Origin: Arthrobacter nitroguajacolicus_D
GTDB lineage: Bacteria > Actinomycetota > Actinomycetes > Actinomycetales > Micrococcaceae
Length of the DNA: 64,000 nt
Direction of reading: 5' to 3'
Assembly: GCF_031455195.1 (NCBI RefSeq)
Contig: NZ_JAVDSH010000003.1
Span: 186,001 to 250,000, forward strand
The position numbers were made by a program, and so were the translations under genes. The notes beneath the pieces were generated by a model that worked only from the letters and a program-made list of their open reading frames with translations, had not been told where the DNA came from and made no database searches. Numbering within the stretch: position 1 is the stretch's first letter; the number at the start of each line of letters is the position of its first letter. Shown piece after piece: positions 24,777-33,445 of this stretch.

Positions 24777-25891
24777 GACACCGAGGTGACCGGCATGGAC
24801 GAGTCCGGGGCAAAGGTAAGTCCACTCGGTCCGATGCCTGCCATGATCAACTGCGCACCCAGCGCTGCGACCATGGCACCGTTGTCCGTACACAGGTCAA
24901 GGGACGGTACGTGGAGGGTAATCCCTGCCGAAGTACAGCGCTGCCGGGTCAATTCGCGGAGCCGTGAGTTCGCCGCGACGCCGCCCCCCAACAGGACATC
25001 GGTGATGCCGTTCTCCTTACACGCAAGGACCGCCTTGGAACTGATGACATCCACCACGGCTTCCTGGAAGGCCGCAGCGATGTCAGCCACGGGCACTTCC
25101 TCGCCGCGGGCCTCGAACTGCTCCACGCAGCGGGCAACGGCTGTCTTCAGTCCACTGAACGACCAGTCGTAGCGGTGTGGGCCCTTGTCCTCGGCGGTCC
25201 CCATATACTTGGGCTGGGTCAGACCCCGCGGGAAGCGGATGGATTTGGGGTTGCCCTGGCGTGCCAGCTTATCGATGGCCGGCCCACCGGGATAGCCCAG
25301 GCCAAGGATGCGGGCAACCTTGTCGTAGGCCTCGCCGGCTGCGTCATCGATGGTCGAGCCCAACAGCTCAACATCGTCCGTGATGCTCCTGATCCTTAGG
25401 ATCTCCGTGTGCCCGCCCGACACCAGAAGCGCACCGAGGTTCTCCGGCAACTGCCCGGCACCCAGGCCGGCGGCAGCACCGGCGTCGGGCTTTCCATCCA
25501 GCAGGCCGACACCCACATGGGCTACCAAGTGGTTGATCGCATACAGCGGCTTGCCCGTGGCTACAGCCAAAGCCTTCGCGGCACAGACCCCAACCATCAG
25601 GGCGCCGGCGAGGCCCGGTCCTGACGTGACCGCAATGGCGTCGATGTCCTCCAAGGTGACACCGGCTTCATGCAGCGATTCCTGCAGCGTGGGAACAAAG
25701 GCGTCCAAATGCGCGCGGGAAGCGATTTCGGGTATGACACCACCAAAGCGCACATGCTCGTCCATGGATGAAGACACGGTGTTGGTCAACAACGTGGTCC
25801 CCCGGACGATCCCGACACCGGTCTCATCGCACGAGGACTCAATGCCGAGCACCAACGGGTGCTTCAGGTCCTGCGGGAAAGTCGCGGTCAT
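24764..25891 (-). CDS. tsaD: tRNA N6-adenosine threonylcarbamoyltransferase
   Basis: Transfers the threonylcarbamoyl group to A37 of ANN-decoding tRNAs, as part of the TsaB-TsaD-TsaE complex. 375 residues. It starts with the ASKHA phosphate motif LGIESSCDETGVGIV, the metal-binding histidines lie in INHLVAHVGV near residue 125, and LLVSGGHTEI and LLGGGVAANSRLRE follow. Its ATG overlaps the rimI stop by 4 nt, so it is the last gene of the alr-tsaE-tsaB-rimI-tsaD unit. Confidence 0.97.
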   Translation of the reverse strand: MTATFPQDLKHPLVLGIESSCDETGVGIVRGTTLLTNTVSSSMDEHVRFGGVIPEIASRAHLDAFVPTLQESLHEAGVTLEDIDAIAVTSGPGLAGALMVGVCAAKALAVATGKPLYAINHLVAHVGVGLLDGKPDAGAAAGLGAGQLPENLGALLVSGGHTEILRIRSITDDVELLGSTIDDAAGEAYDKVARILGLGYPGGPAIDKLARQGNPKSIRFPRGLTQPKYMGTAEDKGPHRYDWSFSGLKTAVARCVEQFEARGEEVPVADIAAAFQEAVVDVISSKAVLACKENGITDVLLGGGVAANSRLRELTRQRCTSAGITLHVPSLDLCTDNGAMVAALGAQLIMAGIGPSGLTFAPDSSMPVTSVSLPA

Positions 25892-26376
25892 GCCGGAGCT
25901 CCTTCGGAAGAAGTGGAATCGTTCAACGGGAGGCGCATAATCAGGGCATCCGTGCCATCCCGGTAATAGCGCGGGCGGACGTGGATCTGTTCGAACCCGA
26001 AACGCACGTAAAGCTTCTGGGCGCGCGGGTTGTCCGCACGGACCTCCAAAAGCACGTCTGCGGCCCGCCGACGCCGCGCTTCTTCGATGAGTTCGGTCAG
26101 GACCGCCGAGCCGATGCCCTGGCCTTCGAATTCAGGCACGACGGCGATCGTCTGGACATCCGCGATGGGCTCAATGCACATCAGCCCGGCATAAGCCACG
26201 ATCTCCCCAGCAACCTCGGCCACCACGTAGCGGCGGGTTTCCGGCTGAGCCAATTCGTCAAAGAACATCTGCAGCGGCCAAGCATCCACGGGGAACAACC
26301 GACGCTCCAACGCCTCGACCACGGGAATGTCGGCCTCGGTCATGTCACGCAGGGAAATCTCGGCGGCCCCGGTCAC
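25888..26376 (-). CDS. rimI: Ribosomal protein S18-alanine N-acetyltransferase
   Basis: 162-residue GNAT enzyme that acetylates the N-terminus of S18, as in other tsaB-linked rimI genes. The acetyl-CoA motif is VVPEFEGQGIGSAVLTELI near residue 80, and the C-terminal NPRAQKLYVRFGF is typical of RimI. The start is GTG overlapping the tsaB stop by 4 nt; the stop overlaps the tsaD start. Substrate other than S18 cannot be excluded from sequence. Confidence 0.93.
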   Translation of the reverse strand: MTGAAEISLRDMTEADIPVVEALERRLFPVDAWPLQMFFDELAQPETRRYVVAEVAGEIVAYAGLMCIEPIADVQTIAVVPEFEGQGIGSAVLTELIEEARRRRAADVLLEVRADNPRAQKLYVRFGFEQIHVRPRYYRDGTDALIMRLPLNDSTSSEGAPA

Positions 26377-27044
26377 AGTGCACGCTTCCGGGGGCCCGGA
26401 ACCTGGGCGTCCGATTCCCGCAAATAGAGGGGTGTTGAGTCGAGGAGTGCCTGTCCCGAGGCGAGCCGGGCCAGCGCGAACTGGCCCAGGGCTGCGGCAT
26501 TGGGCTGGGTCCTGGCGAAGTCCTCGTCCGCCTTGAGGACGTCCGCGTACAGACCTGCGCCGGCGCCAAAGACGGGAAGGTCCGGCAGTTCCGCGGCGAA
26601 GCCCACCTGCGGCCCATCCACGAGTTCGGGAAGCCGCCCATCGGCCACCGTGTACCGGGCCCAGTAGACCTCTTTGCGCCGGGCATCGGTGGCAACCAGG
26701 AACTCGGAGACCGACGCCGTGGATTCCGCCACTTCAAGGGCAATCGCGTCCAGGCTCATCAGCCCGTGCAGCGGCTTGTTCCACACAAAAGCGAGGGTGC
26801 GGGCAGTGGCAATACCGGAACGCAGCCCGGTGAACGGGCCAGGACCCACCCCGGCGACGATCGCATCAATGTCAGCTCCCGTGACACCCGCCCCAGCCAG
26901 GAGCTTCTCAATGCCTGGGGCAAGGACCTCGGCATGGCTGCGGGTATCCTCGGTGGCGAAGGAATCCACCACGCCCTCCATGGCGTCATCCGAGATCAGG
27001 GCTGCGCTGGCAACAGCGGAGGTGTCAATGGCCAGGATAAGCAT
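26373..27044 (-). CDS. tsaB: tRNA threonylcarbamoyladenosine biosynthesis protein TsaB
   Basis: 223 residues; ASKHA-fold partner of TsaD without its own transfer activity. Typical marks are the start MLILAIDTSAVASAALI, VAGVGPGPFTGLRSGIATARTLAF near residue 65 and VATDARRKEVYWARY near residue 120. The ATG shares one base with the tsaE stop (TGATG). Confidence 0.96.
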   Translation of the reverse strand: MLILAIDTSAVASAALISDDAMEGVVDSFATEDTRSHAEVLAPGIEKLLAGAGVTGADIDAIVAGVGPGPFTGLRSGIATARTLAFVWNKPLHGLMSLDAIALEVAESTASVSEFLVATDARRKEVYWARYTVADGRLPELVDGPQVGFAAELPDLPVFGAGAGLYADVLKADEDFARTQPNAAALGQFALARLASGQALLDSTPLYLRESDAQVPGPRKRAL

Positions 27045-27628
27045 CAGTTGCCTCCTTCTTCGGCAGGGCGGGATTCTGCTTCACCCAGCAGGTGGGGTGC
27101 TCCGGCCCAGCGGGGACCGAAGCCCCGGAACACAATGGTGCGGGGCTCGTCGTCGTCTTCGGTGTCAAAGTCCAGGACGCCGCCGGTAGCTGCGGTGTTG
27201 GTACCGCCCACCGACCTGTGCAGATCGATTTCCAGGCGGCTGTCGGAGAGATGCTCCACCCGGTCCCTGCCCCACTCCACCACCGTGACAGCGGAGTCCA
27301 TGGTGTTCTCAAGATCGATGTCGTCCACTTCCGCGGCCGAGTCGAGCCTGTACGCATCGACGTGGACCAGGTCCGGACCGCCGGGCCGGGGACCATCAGG
27401 AAGGTTCGGGTGGATCCGGACAAGGACAAAAGTGGGCGAGATGATTCCTGCGCGAACGCCCAGTCCTTCCCCGAGCCCTTGGGTAAACGTGGTCTTGCCC
27501 GCACCCAATTCCCCGGTCAGGACCACGAGGTCCCCCGCTTCAAGCACCCCACCCAGCGCCGCGGCGAGAGCGTGGGTCTGGTCCGCCGTCGTGACCTTGA
27601 CTGTGCGTTCCCACTGGGGTTGGTTCAC
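27044..27628 (-). CDS. tsaE: tRNA threonylcarbamoyladenosine biosynthesis ATPase TsaE
   Basis: 194 residues. P-loop LTGELGAGKTTFTQGL near residue 40, then SPTFVLVRIHPN and VHVDAYRLD, and the VEWGRDRVE motif characteristic of TsaE. TsaE energises the TsaBD complex. GTG at 27628 overlaps the alr stop (GTGA) and was chosen over a longer upstream frame that would lie inside alr. There is a ~40-residue C-terminal extension rich in Asp/Glu that Escherichia TsaE lacks. Confidence 0.95.
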   Translation of the reverse strand: MNQPQWERTVKVTTADQTHALAAALGGVLEAGDLVVLTGELGAGKTTFTQGLGEGLGVRAGIISPTFVLVRIHPNLPDGPRPGGPDLVHVDAYRLDSAAEVDDIDLENTMDSAVTVVEWGRDRVEHLSDSRLEIDLHRSVGGTNTAATGGVLDFDTEDDDEPRTIVFRGFGPRWAGAPHLLGEAESRPAEEGGN

Positions 27629-28875
27629 AGCGCCGCCGTCCCGGCGTCGACGGCACCAGCAGGCGCCGCTGGTAGGGTGGCGAGCTCGTTGACGTAGCTG
27701 CGCGGAACCCGGGAGCTGATGCGCGTGACAATCTCGTAGTTGTTGGTTCCTGCTGCGGCTGCCCAATCGTCCGCCGTCGGACCGCCATGGGCACCGTCCC
27801 CGAACATGACAGCTTCGGCGCCTTTGAGGGCATTGGCGGCGTCGGCTGTCAGCGGGCCAAGGTCGATCACCATCTGGTCCATGGCGATCCTGCCCACCAC
27901 CGGGTAATTAACCCCGTTGACGCGCACAGGGCCGCCAGTAGCAATGCGCGGGACGCCGTCGGCGTAGCCCAACGGCACAAGGCCCAGCGTGCTTTCCCCG
28001 GTGGTGCGGTAGTTCAACCCGTAGGACACTCCCTGGCCTTCGGGGACTTTCTTGCAGTTGGACAGGAGTGTGCGGACCGTCATTGCCGGATGCAGGCCAA
28101 GTTCAGCCGACGTGGCGCCCTCGAACGGCGAGAGCCCGTACACGCCGAGACCCACCCGGACCAGGTCGAAATGCGAGTCGGGGCGGGACAACGTGGCGGG
28201 CGTGTTGGCGATATGACGGACCTCGGTGTCCACCCCAGCGTCCTCGGCCATGGCGATCGCCTCACGGAAGACGGCGAGTTGCTCGTCGGTTTCGGGACGG
28301 TGCGGTTCGTCGGCCACGGCGAGGTGGGAGAAGATACCAACCACGCGCAGGAGCCCCTGGTCCTGGTAGTCCATTGCCTGGCCCAGCAACTGGTCCCAGT
28401 CCTCAATGGTGCAGCCGTTCCGGCCAAGCCCCGTGTCAACCTTCAGGTGAACCCGTGCCGGCCGTTCCTGTTCCCGGGCTGCAGCTACCACTGCGTCCAG
28501 TTCCCAGCCGGAAATTCCGACGTCGATGCCTGCGGCGACTGCCGCTTGGAAGTTGCTTTCCCGGGTGTGTAGCCAGGCCAACAGCGGCGCGTCCACCCCG
28601 GCAGCGCGCAAGGCGAGCGCCTCAGAAATATGTGCCACACCGAGCCAGGCCGCTCCGGCGTCGAGGGCGGCCCGGGCCACTTGGACCGCACCGTGGCCGT
28701 AGGCGTCGGCCTTCACTACCGCCATCACGGAGGCCGGCGAGGCGATGGCGACGAACTGACGAACGTTGTGCCGCACCGCGTCGAGATCGATCACAGCCGA
28801 ACGTTCCAGCACCGCCGACTTTGCTATGGAGGCCCTGGACCCGATCCCGATATCTGCTGCTGCTTCGTAAGTCAC
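27625..28875 (-). CDS. alr: Alanine racemase
   Basis: Makes D-alanine for peptidoglycan. 416 residues. The PLP-binding lysine lies in MAVVKADAYGHGAVQVA near residue 55, and the second catalytic base (Tyr) lies in GVSYGLNYRTTGE near residue 290. KVDTGLGRNG and VGRIAMDQMVIDLG are also conserved. It heads the cluster alr-tsaE-tsaB-rimI-tsaD; its stop overlaps the tsaE GTG. The ~30 N-terminal residues before VIDLDAVRHNV are longer than usual. Confidence 0.97.
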   Translation of the reverse strand: MTYEAAADIGIGSRASIAKSAVLERSAVIDLDAVRHNVRQFVAIASPASVMAVVKADAYGHGAVQVARAALDAGAAWLGVAHISEALALRAAGVDAPLLAWLHTRESNFQAAVAAGIDVGISGWELDAVVAAAREQERPARVHLKVDTGLGRNGCTIEDWDQLLGQAMDYQDQGLLRVVGIFSHLAVADEPHRPETDEQLAVFREAIAMAEDAGVDTEVRHIANTPATLSRPDSHFDLVRVGLGVYGLSPFEGATSAELGLHPAMTVRTLLSNCKKVPEGQGVSYGLNYRTTGESTLGLVPLGYADGVPRIATGGPVRVNGVNYPVVGRIAMDQMVIDLGPLTADAANALKGAEAVMFGDGAHGGPTADDWAAAAGTNNYEIVTRISSRVPRSYVNELATLPAAPAGAVDAGTAAL

Positions 28876-28945
28876 CCTAGAGATTCTAGTAGTGCCAGTG
28901 AATTCGGGTTAACTGCCGGTGGCTGCGGACGGTGTCCCCGTCGCG

Positions 28946-30040
28946 TTACCGGGCGTCCGACAGGTGTGCGATCGTAGCGCGTGCCCGGCGTTGCGCCTCT
29001 GCAGGGATGTCCTTGACGATCGGTTCCAGAAATGCGAAACGACGGACCCACTGGCTGGACTGACGCTCCTTACGCGCGTTTGCCCGGTGCCACCAGTCGG
29101 CGATGTCACCCCATCCGGGCGCAGCCAGCGATCCTCCGACTTCCTGGACTGCCAGCGAGGCACAGAGGTTCGCGAAGCGCAGCCTGTCCCCCAGCGTCCA
29201 CCCCGCAAGGCAACCCACAATGAAGGCCGCCCCAAAACAATCCCCGGCGCCCGTTGGGTCGGAGGCGGAGACCGGAAGGGATGGGACCCATTCCTCTTCC
29301 CCGGTTTCCGAATCCACTGCCACAGCCCCCTGGGGACCAAGGGTTACCACCGCAACAGGCACCCGGTCAGCCAGCGAATACAGGGCAGCCCACGGATCGG
29401 CCTTGCCCGTGAACGCCATCGCTTCGGGTGCATTGGGCAGGAAAGCATGGAAGTTCCCGAGTTGCTCGAGCCGACGCTCGGACCATTTGCCGGTGGGATC
29501 CCACCCCACGACGCCGAAGAGTTTGGTTCCCGCCTTCTTAGCGGCCATCATCCAAGGCTCCAATTCCTCACCCAGGTCCGCGACGGCGGCGAGCGCCTTG
29601 GGTGGCTGCCCAATCAGTTCGGAGGAGCTGATGGGGGCTGGGTGGCCGTGGGTGACCATGGACCTGTCCTGGTTCACGCACATGGACACCGTGACCGGGG
29701 AGTGCCAGCCGGGAATGGTTCGGGACAGGGACAGGTCCACGTGCTCCTGGCTCTCCAATATCTGCCAGTTGTAGTCGCCATAGCCGTCGTCCCCGAAGGT
29801 CGCGGCAAGGTTGGTCCGCAGTCCCAGGCGGGCGGCAGCGATGGCCTGGTTGGCCACACCTCCCGGGCAGCTTCCCATGCCTTCGCTCCAGACTTCCGTC
29901 CCGGGTTCCGGTGAGTGGGGCAAACCGGTGAAGATGATGTCCTGGAAAACCGTGCCGGTGAGGAGGAGGTCGCATTGGTGATCGCCGTCAGACCTTACGG
30001 CGGCAAGGGGGTCGTATCGTCGCTGGGGCATAGCGTCCAT
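28946..30040 (-). CDS. PfkB family carbohydrate kinase
   Basis: 364 residues of the ribokinase/PfkB family. The N-terminal substrate region reads LLLTGTVFQDIIFTGLP and SCPGGVANQAIAAARLG, and the C-terminal anion-hole/catalytic block SDPTGAGDCFGAAF carries the catalytic Asp. The phosphorylated sugar or nucleoside is not predictable. ATG at 30040 is chosen because the longer frame runs into the divergent GH4 gene; ATG at 30031 is also possible, and neither has a clear ribosome site. It is divergent from the GH4 gene with 46 nt between starts, so the two may share control and act in one sugar pathway. Confidence 0.88.
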   Translation of the reverse strand: MDAMPQRRYDPLAAVRSDGDHQCDLLLTGTVFQDIIFTGLPHSPEPGTEVWSEGMGSCPGGVANQAIAAARLGLRTNLAATFGDDGYGDYNWQILESQEHVDLSLSRTIPGWHSPVTVSMCVNQDRSMVTHGHPAPISSSELIGQPPKALAAVADLGEELEPWMMAAKKAGTKLFGVVGWDPTGKWSERRLEQLGNFHAFLPNAPEAMAFTGKADPWAALYSLADRVPVAVVTLGPQGAVAVDSETGEEEWVPSLPVSASDPTGAGDCFGAAFIVGCLAGWTLGDRLRFANLCASLAVQEVGGSLAAPGWGDIADWWHRANARKERQSSQWVRRFAFLEPIVKDIPAEAQRRARATIAHLSDAR

Positions 30041-30086
30041 GCACGGCACACTACGCTGCACCCTCCGGGCTGCATAGACTCGGACC

Positions 30087-31466
30087 ATGCGGCTCATGAT
30101 CGCCGGTGGCGGCGGATTCCGTGTTCCCCTTGTGTACCGGGCTTTGTGCGCGGGCCCCTTCGCTGGGCTGGTGGACACACTGGTGCTTTACGACGTCGAC
30201 GCGTTGCGGGTCGCGGCCATTGAGGCAGTACTCCGCGATATGCCAATCGCGGCAGGTTCCCGGCCCGACGTCGTGGTTTCAACGGACCTGGCACATGCGC
30301 TTGAGGGGACGGATGTGGTGTTCGCGGCGATGCGCCCAGGCGGAACGGCCGGCCGGATCGCCGACGAGCGCGTCGCCCTGGGCTTGGGCCTGCTGGGACA
30401 GGAGACCACCGGGGCGGGTGGGATTTCCTATGCGCTGCGCTCCATTCCCCGGATGCTTGAACTGGCAGATGCCATGCGCCGCCACTGCCCGGATGCGTGG
30501 CTGATCAACTTCACCAACCCCGCCGGAATGGTCACCGAGGCGCTGCGGCCGCTGCTGGGCGGGAAGGTGATCGGGATCTGCGATTCCGCTGGTGGCCTGG
30601 TGCAGCGGGCGGCCCGCGCCGCGGGGGCGCAGCTGGAGGACGGAAGGCTCGACGGCGTGGGCTACTACGGGCTGAACCACCTCGGCTGGCTATATCGGCT
30701 GGCTCCGGGCGGGACTGACCTGTTGCCCGGCCTGCTCAACGACGACCAGGCCCTTGGGTCCATGGAAGAAGGGCGCCTGTTCGGCCGCGAGGTCCTGAAA
30801 AGGCTCGGCTGCCTTCCCAACGAGTACCTCTACTACTATTACCGAACCGCGCAAGCTACGGATGCCATCCGGTCGCAACAGGAGACCCGCGGGGCCTCCA
30901 TCCATCAGCAGCAAAGCTCGCTGTACCCGACCCTGGTGGAGTCCGGCCACGCCTATGCGCTGTGGGACGCCGCGCGTCGGACCCGGGAGGAAGGCTACCT
31001 GGCCGAAGCCCGCACCCATGGGGAACAACGGGACGAGGAAGACCTGGCCGGTGGCGGCTACGAACGGGTGGCGTTGGCCCTCATGAAGGCACTCTTCGGG
31101 GGTGGGAAGACCCAGTTGATCCTGAACGTTCCCAACTCTCCCGTGGCTCCCGCCGCTGGCCCGGCCACAGCGGATGGTGCGGTGCCCGGGCTCCCGGGGG
31201 ACGCCGTCGTCGAGGTTCCCTGCGAGGTAACGTCCGACGGCGCCCTGCCGCTTGCGCAGGACCGGCCCGCCAGACAGTTCCTCACCCTGATGAAACGCGT
31301 CAAGGAGGTGGAGCGGCTGACCATCCGGGCTGTCCGGGAGGGCGACCGTGAATCCGCGCTCCGGGCCTTCGCGGCCCATCCACTGGTGGGTTCTGTATCG
31401 CTGGGCAAGGATCTGTTGGATCGGTACGAGCAGGCTTTCCCGGAACTGCGTGGTCTGTGGTCCTGA
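30087..31466 (+). CDS. Glycoside hydrolase family 4 (6-phospho-beta-glucosidase-like)
   Basis: 459 residues. GH4 enzymes need NAD+ and a divalent metal and cleave by redox-elimination. Visible motifs: start MRLMIAGGGGFRVPLVYRAL (the NAD-binding Rossmann turn), INFTNPAGMVTEAL near residue 145, the metal-binding Cys in VIGICDSAGG near residue 170, and YYGLNHLGWLYRL near residue 200. Usually GH4 acts on 6-phospho-glycosides delivered by a PTS. No PTS permease is adjacent. It converges on the GNAT gene with a 4-nt gap. Confidence 0.9.
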   Translation: MRLMIAGGGGFRVPLVYRALCAGPFAGLVDTLVLYDVDALRVAAIEAVLRDMPIAAGSRPDVVVSTDLAHALEGTDVVFAAMRPGGTAGRIADERVALGLGLLGQETTGAGGISYALRSIPRMLELADAMRRHCPDAWLINFTNPAGMVTEALRPLLGGKVIGICDSAGGLVQRAARAAGAQLEDGRLDGVGYYGLNHLGWLYRLAPGGTDLLPGLLNDDQALGSMEEGRLFGREVLKRLGCLPNEYLYYYYRTAQATDAIRSQQETRGASIHQQQSSLYPTLVESGHAYALWDAARRTREEGYLAEARTHGEQRDEEDLAGGGYERVALALMKALFGGGKTQLILNVPNSPVAPAAGPATADGAVPGLPGDAVVEVPCEVTSDGALPLAQDRPARQFLTLMKRVKEVERLTIRAVREGDRESALRAFAAHPLVGSVSLGKDLLDRYEQAFPELRGLWS

Positions 31467-31470
31467 GGCC

Positions 31471-32034
31471 CTAGAGTTTCCGGTACATCACATGCAGTCC
31501 CACGTAGCCGATCTCCGGGTGGTTGAAGGCCTCTGGCACGGTGGCGAGGATGGTGAATCCCATGGACTGCCAGAGCCAGACCGCGCGGACGTTGCTCTCC
31601 ACCACGGCGTTGTACTGCATGGCGTAAAAGCCTGCTGCCTTTGCTTCCACCAAAGAGTAGGTGCACAAGGCCCGGGCAATGCCCTTGCCGGAGTGTTTGG
31701 CCGCCACCATGTAGCCGGCGTTGGCCACATGGCTGCCGCCACCACCCTGGTTCGCATGGAACTCGCCGGTGCCCAGCACTTCGCCGCTTCCCTTGTCTAC
31801 GGCCACGAAGGTCTGGCCGGGGGCCTCTTTGACCCACTTGGCCCGGGCTGAGTCTTCCGAGGTGTCGCGGTCCCAGGTGAAGGTTTCACCCTCCCGGATC
31901 ACGGGTTCCAGCACGGACCAGATGCCGGGCCAGTCCGCTGCTGTTGCTTCTCGAATATCGAAAGTCTGTTCATCGGTCACAGCGGCCACGCTAGCAGCGT
32001 TGTCCACATAGCGGGGTTGCTTCAGCTCGGCCAT
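31471..32034 (-). CDS. GNAT family N-acetyltransferase
   Basis: 187 residues. It has a single GNAT domain starting FDIREATAADWPGIW. The acetyl-CoA binding block is VAAKHSGKGIARALCTYSL near residue 120, and AMQYNAVVESNVRAVWLWQSMGF is the typical C-terminal part. ATG at 32034 is chosen, but it lacks a clear ribosome site; GTG at 31980 would give a 169-residue protein matching the domain start closely. The substrate is unknown. It is divergent from mshA, with 66 nt between starts. Confidence 0.85.
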   Translation of the reverse strand: MAELKQPRYVDNAASVAAVTDEQTFDIREATAADWPGIWSVLEPVIREGETFTWDRDTSEDSARAKWVKEAPGQTFVAVDKGSGEVLGTGEFHANQGGGGSHVANAGYMVAAKHSGKGIARALCTYSLVEAKAAGFYAMQYNAVVESNVRAVWLWQSMGFTILATVPEAFNHPEIGYVGLHVMYRKL

Positions 32035-32100
32035 GGCAGGCAGGAGTAGTGTTTTCTGCAGGGCAAACAGCACTTGCCCCGTCTTGTCAGGAGGAATGCC

Positions 32101-33345
32101 ATGCCATTGATTCGTCGCGTGGCATTCCTGTCGTTGCACACCTCCCCCATGGAGCAGCCCGGCGCCGGGGACGCCGGCGGAATGAACGTCTACGTGCGCG
32201 CCCTGGCCATGGCCTTGGCTGAGACCGGCGTGGAAGTGGAAATCTTCACGCGCTCCACCAAAGCCAACCAGCCCGCCGTCGAGCATCCCGGGCCAGGTGT
32301 CTGCGTCCACAATGTCATGGCGGGGCCCCGCCGGAAGATTCCCAAGGAGGAGCTGCCCGAACTCCTCCACCAGATGGTCGGGGAAATCGACCGGATCCGG
32401 CACGAACAACTCCACGGCCGCTACGACGCCATCCACTCGCACTACTGGGTTTCCGGCGTGGCAGGCCTCGAACTATCGGAGCTCTGGGGTGTTCCCCTAG
32501 TGCACACCATGCACACCATGGCCAAGGTCAAGAACCTCGTGCTCCAGTCCGGCGAGCGCCCCGAACCGCGTCGAAGGGAAGAAGGCGAACAAAGGATTGT
32601 TGACGGTGCTGCCCGCCTTGTCGCCAACACCCCCGCCGAGGCCGAAGAACTCGTCTCGCACTACGGGGCCGACCGCGACCGAATCGATGTAGCACCGCCC
32701 GGGGTAGACCTCAACGTCTTCACGCCGTCCTTCCGTAAGAAATCCCGCGCCCTCAGGGGAGTGCGCCCGGACAGTTTCCACATCCTCTTCGCCGGCCGGA
32801 TCCAGCGGCTCAAAGGTCCGCAGGTGTTCGTGAAAGCCGCCGGAATCCTGCGTCGGCGTCGGCCCGACATCGACCTCGAAATGACCATCCTGGGATCCCT
32901 CAGCGGATCGAAGGACTTCAACCTCACGCAGATCATCCACGACGCCGGGCTCGACGACGTCGTCACCCACCGGCCCCCCGTCGTAGCTCCCGAGTTGGCC
33001 AGCTGGTTCCGCTCCGCCGACGTTGTGGTCATGCCGTCCTTCAGCGAGTCCTTTGGGCTGGTCGCCTTGGAAGCACAGGCGTGCGGCACACCCGTAATTG
33101 CCACCAACGTCGGCGGACTTTCCCGTGCCATCTCCGATGGGCGCACCGGTCTGCTGGTGGATGGGCACGACCCCTCGGACTGGGCGGACGCCCTGGAAGA
33201 CCTCTACGACGACGTCCAGACCCGCGAAGGCATGGGACGGCTTGCTGCCACCCACGCCGAGTCTTTCGGGTGGCAGCGAACGGCCGCGATCACCCTGGAG
33301 AGCTACCGGGAAGCTGTCAGCGGTTTGTTGGTCCCCCGGCGCTGA
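32101..33345 (+). CDS. mshA: D-inositol-3-phosphate glycosyltransferase (mycothiol synthesis)
   Basis: GT4 enzyme that joins GlcNAc from UDP-GlcNAc to inositol 3-phosphate, the first step of mycothiol synthesis. 414 residues. Near the N-terminus is the family motif GAGDAGGMNVYVRALA; HSHYWVSGVAG and HTMHTMAKVKN follow. The donor-site ExxxxxxxE block is FSESFGLVALEAQACGTPV. ATG at 32101 follows AGGAGG at 6-nt spacing; an upstream ATG in the same frame (32074) lacks one. The substrate-making enzyme Ino1 is encoded 2 kb downstream. Confidence 0.95.
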   Translation: MPLIRRVAFLSLHTSPMEQPGAGDAGGMNVYVRALAMALAETGVEVEIFTRSTKANQPAVEHPGPGVCVHNVMAGPRRKIPKEELPELLHQMVGEIDRIRHEQLHGRYDAIHSHYWVSGVAGLELSELWGVPLVHTMHTMAKVKNLVLQSGERPEPRRREEGEQRIVDGAARLVANTPAEAEELVSHYGADRDRIDVAPPGVDLNVFTPSFRKKSRALRGVRPDSFHILFAGRIQRLKGPQVFVKAAGILRRRRPDIDLEMTILGSLSGSKDFNLTQIIHDAGLDDVVTHRPPVVAPELASWFRSADVVVMPSFSESFGLVALEAQACGTPVIATNVGGLSRAISDGRTGLLVDGHDPSDWADALEDLYDDVQTREGMGRLAATHAESFGWQRTAAITLESYREAVSGLLVPRR

Positions 33346-33445
33346 GTCCTCGCCGGTTTGACCCAAGGGTGCTGGTAGATTGTCGCGCACAGCGCAAGTA
33401 CGTCCGGCCCGCAGCACCCCGTAAGGCCACAGCCAAAGGACATCG

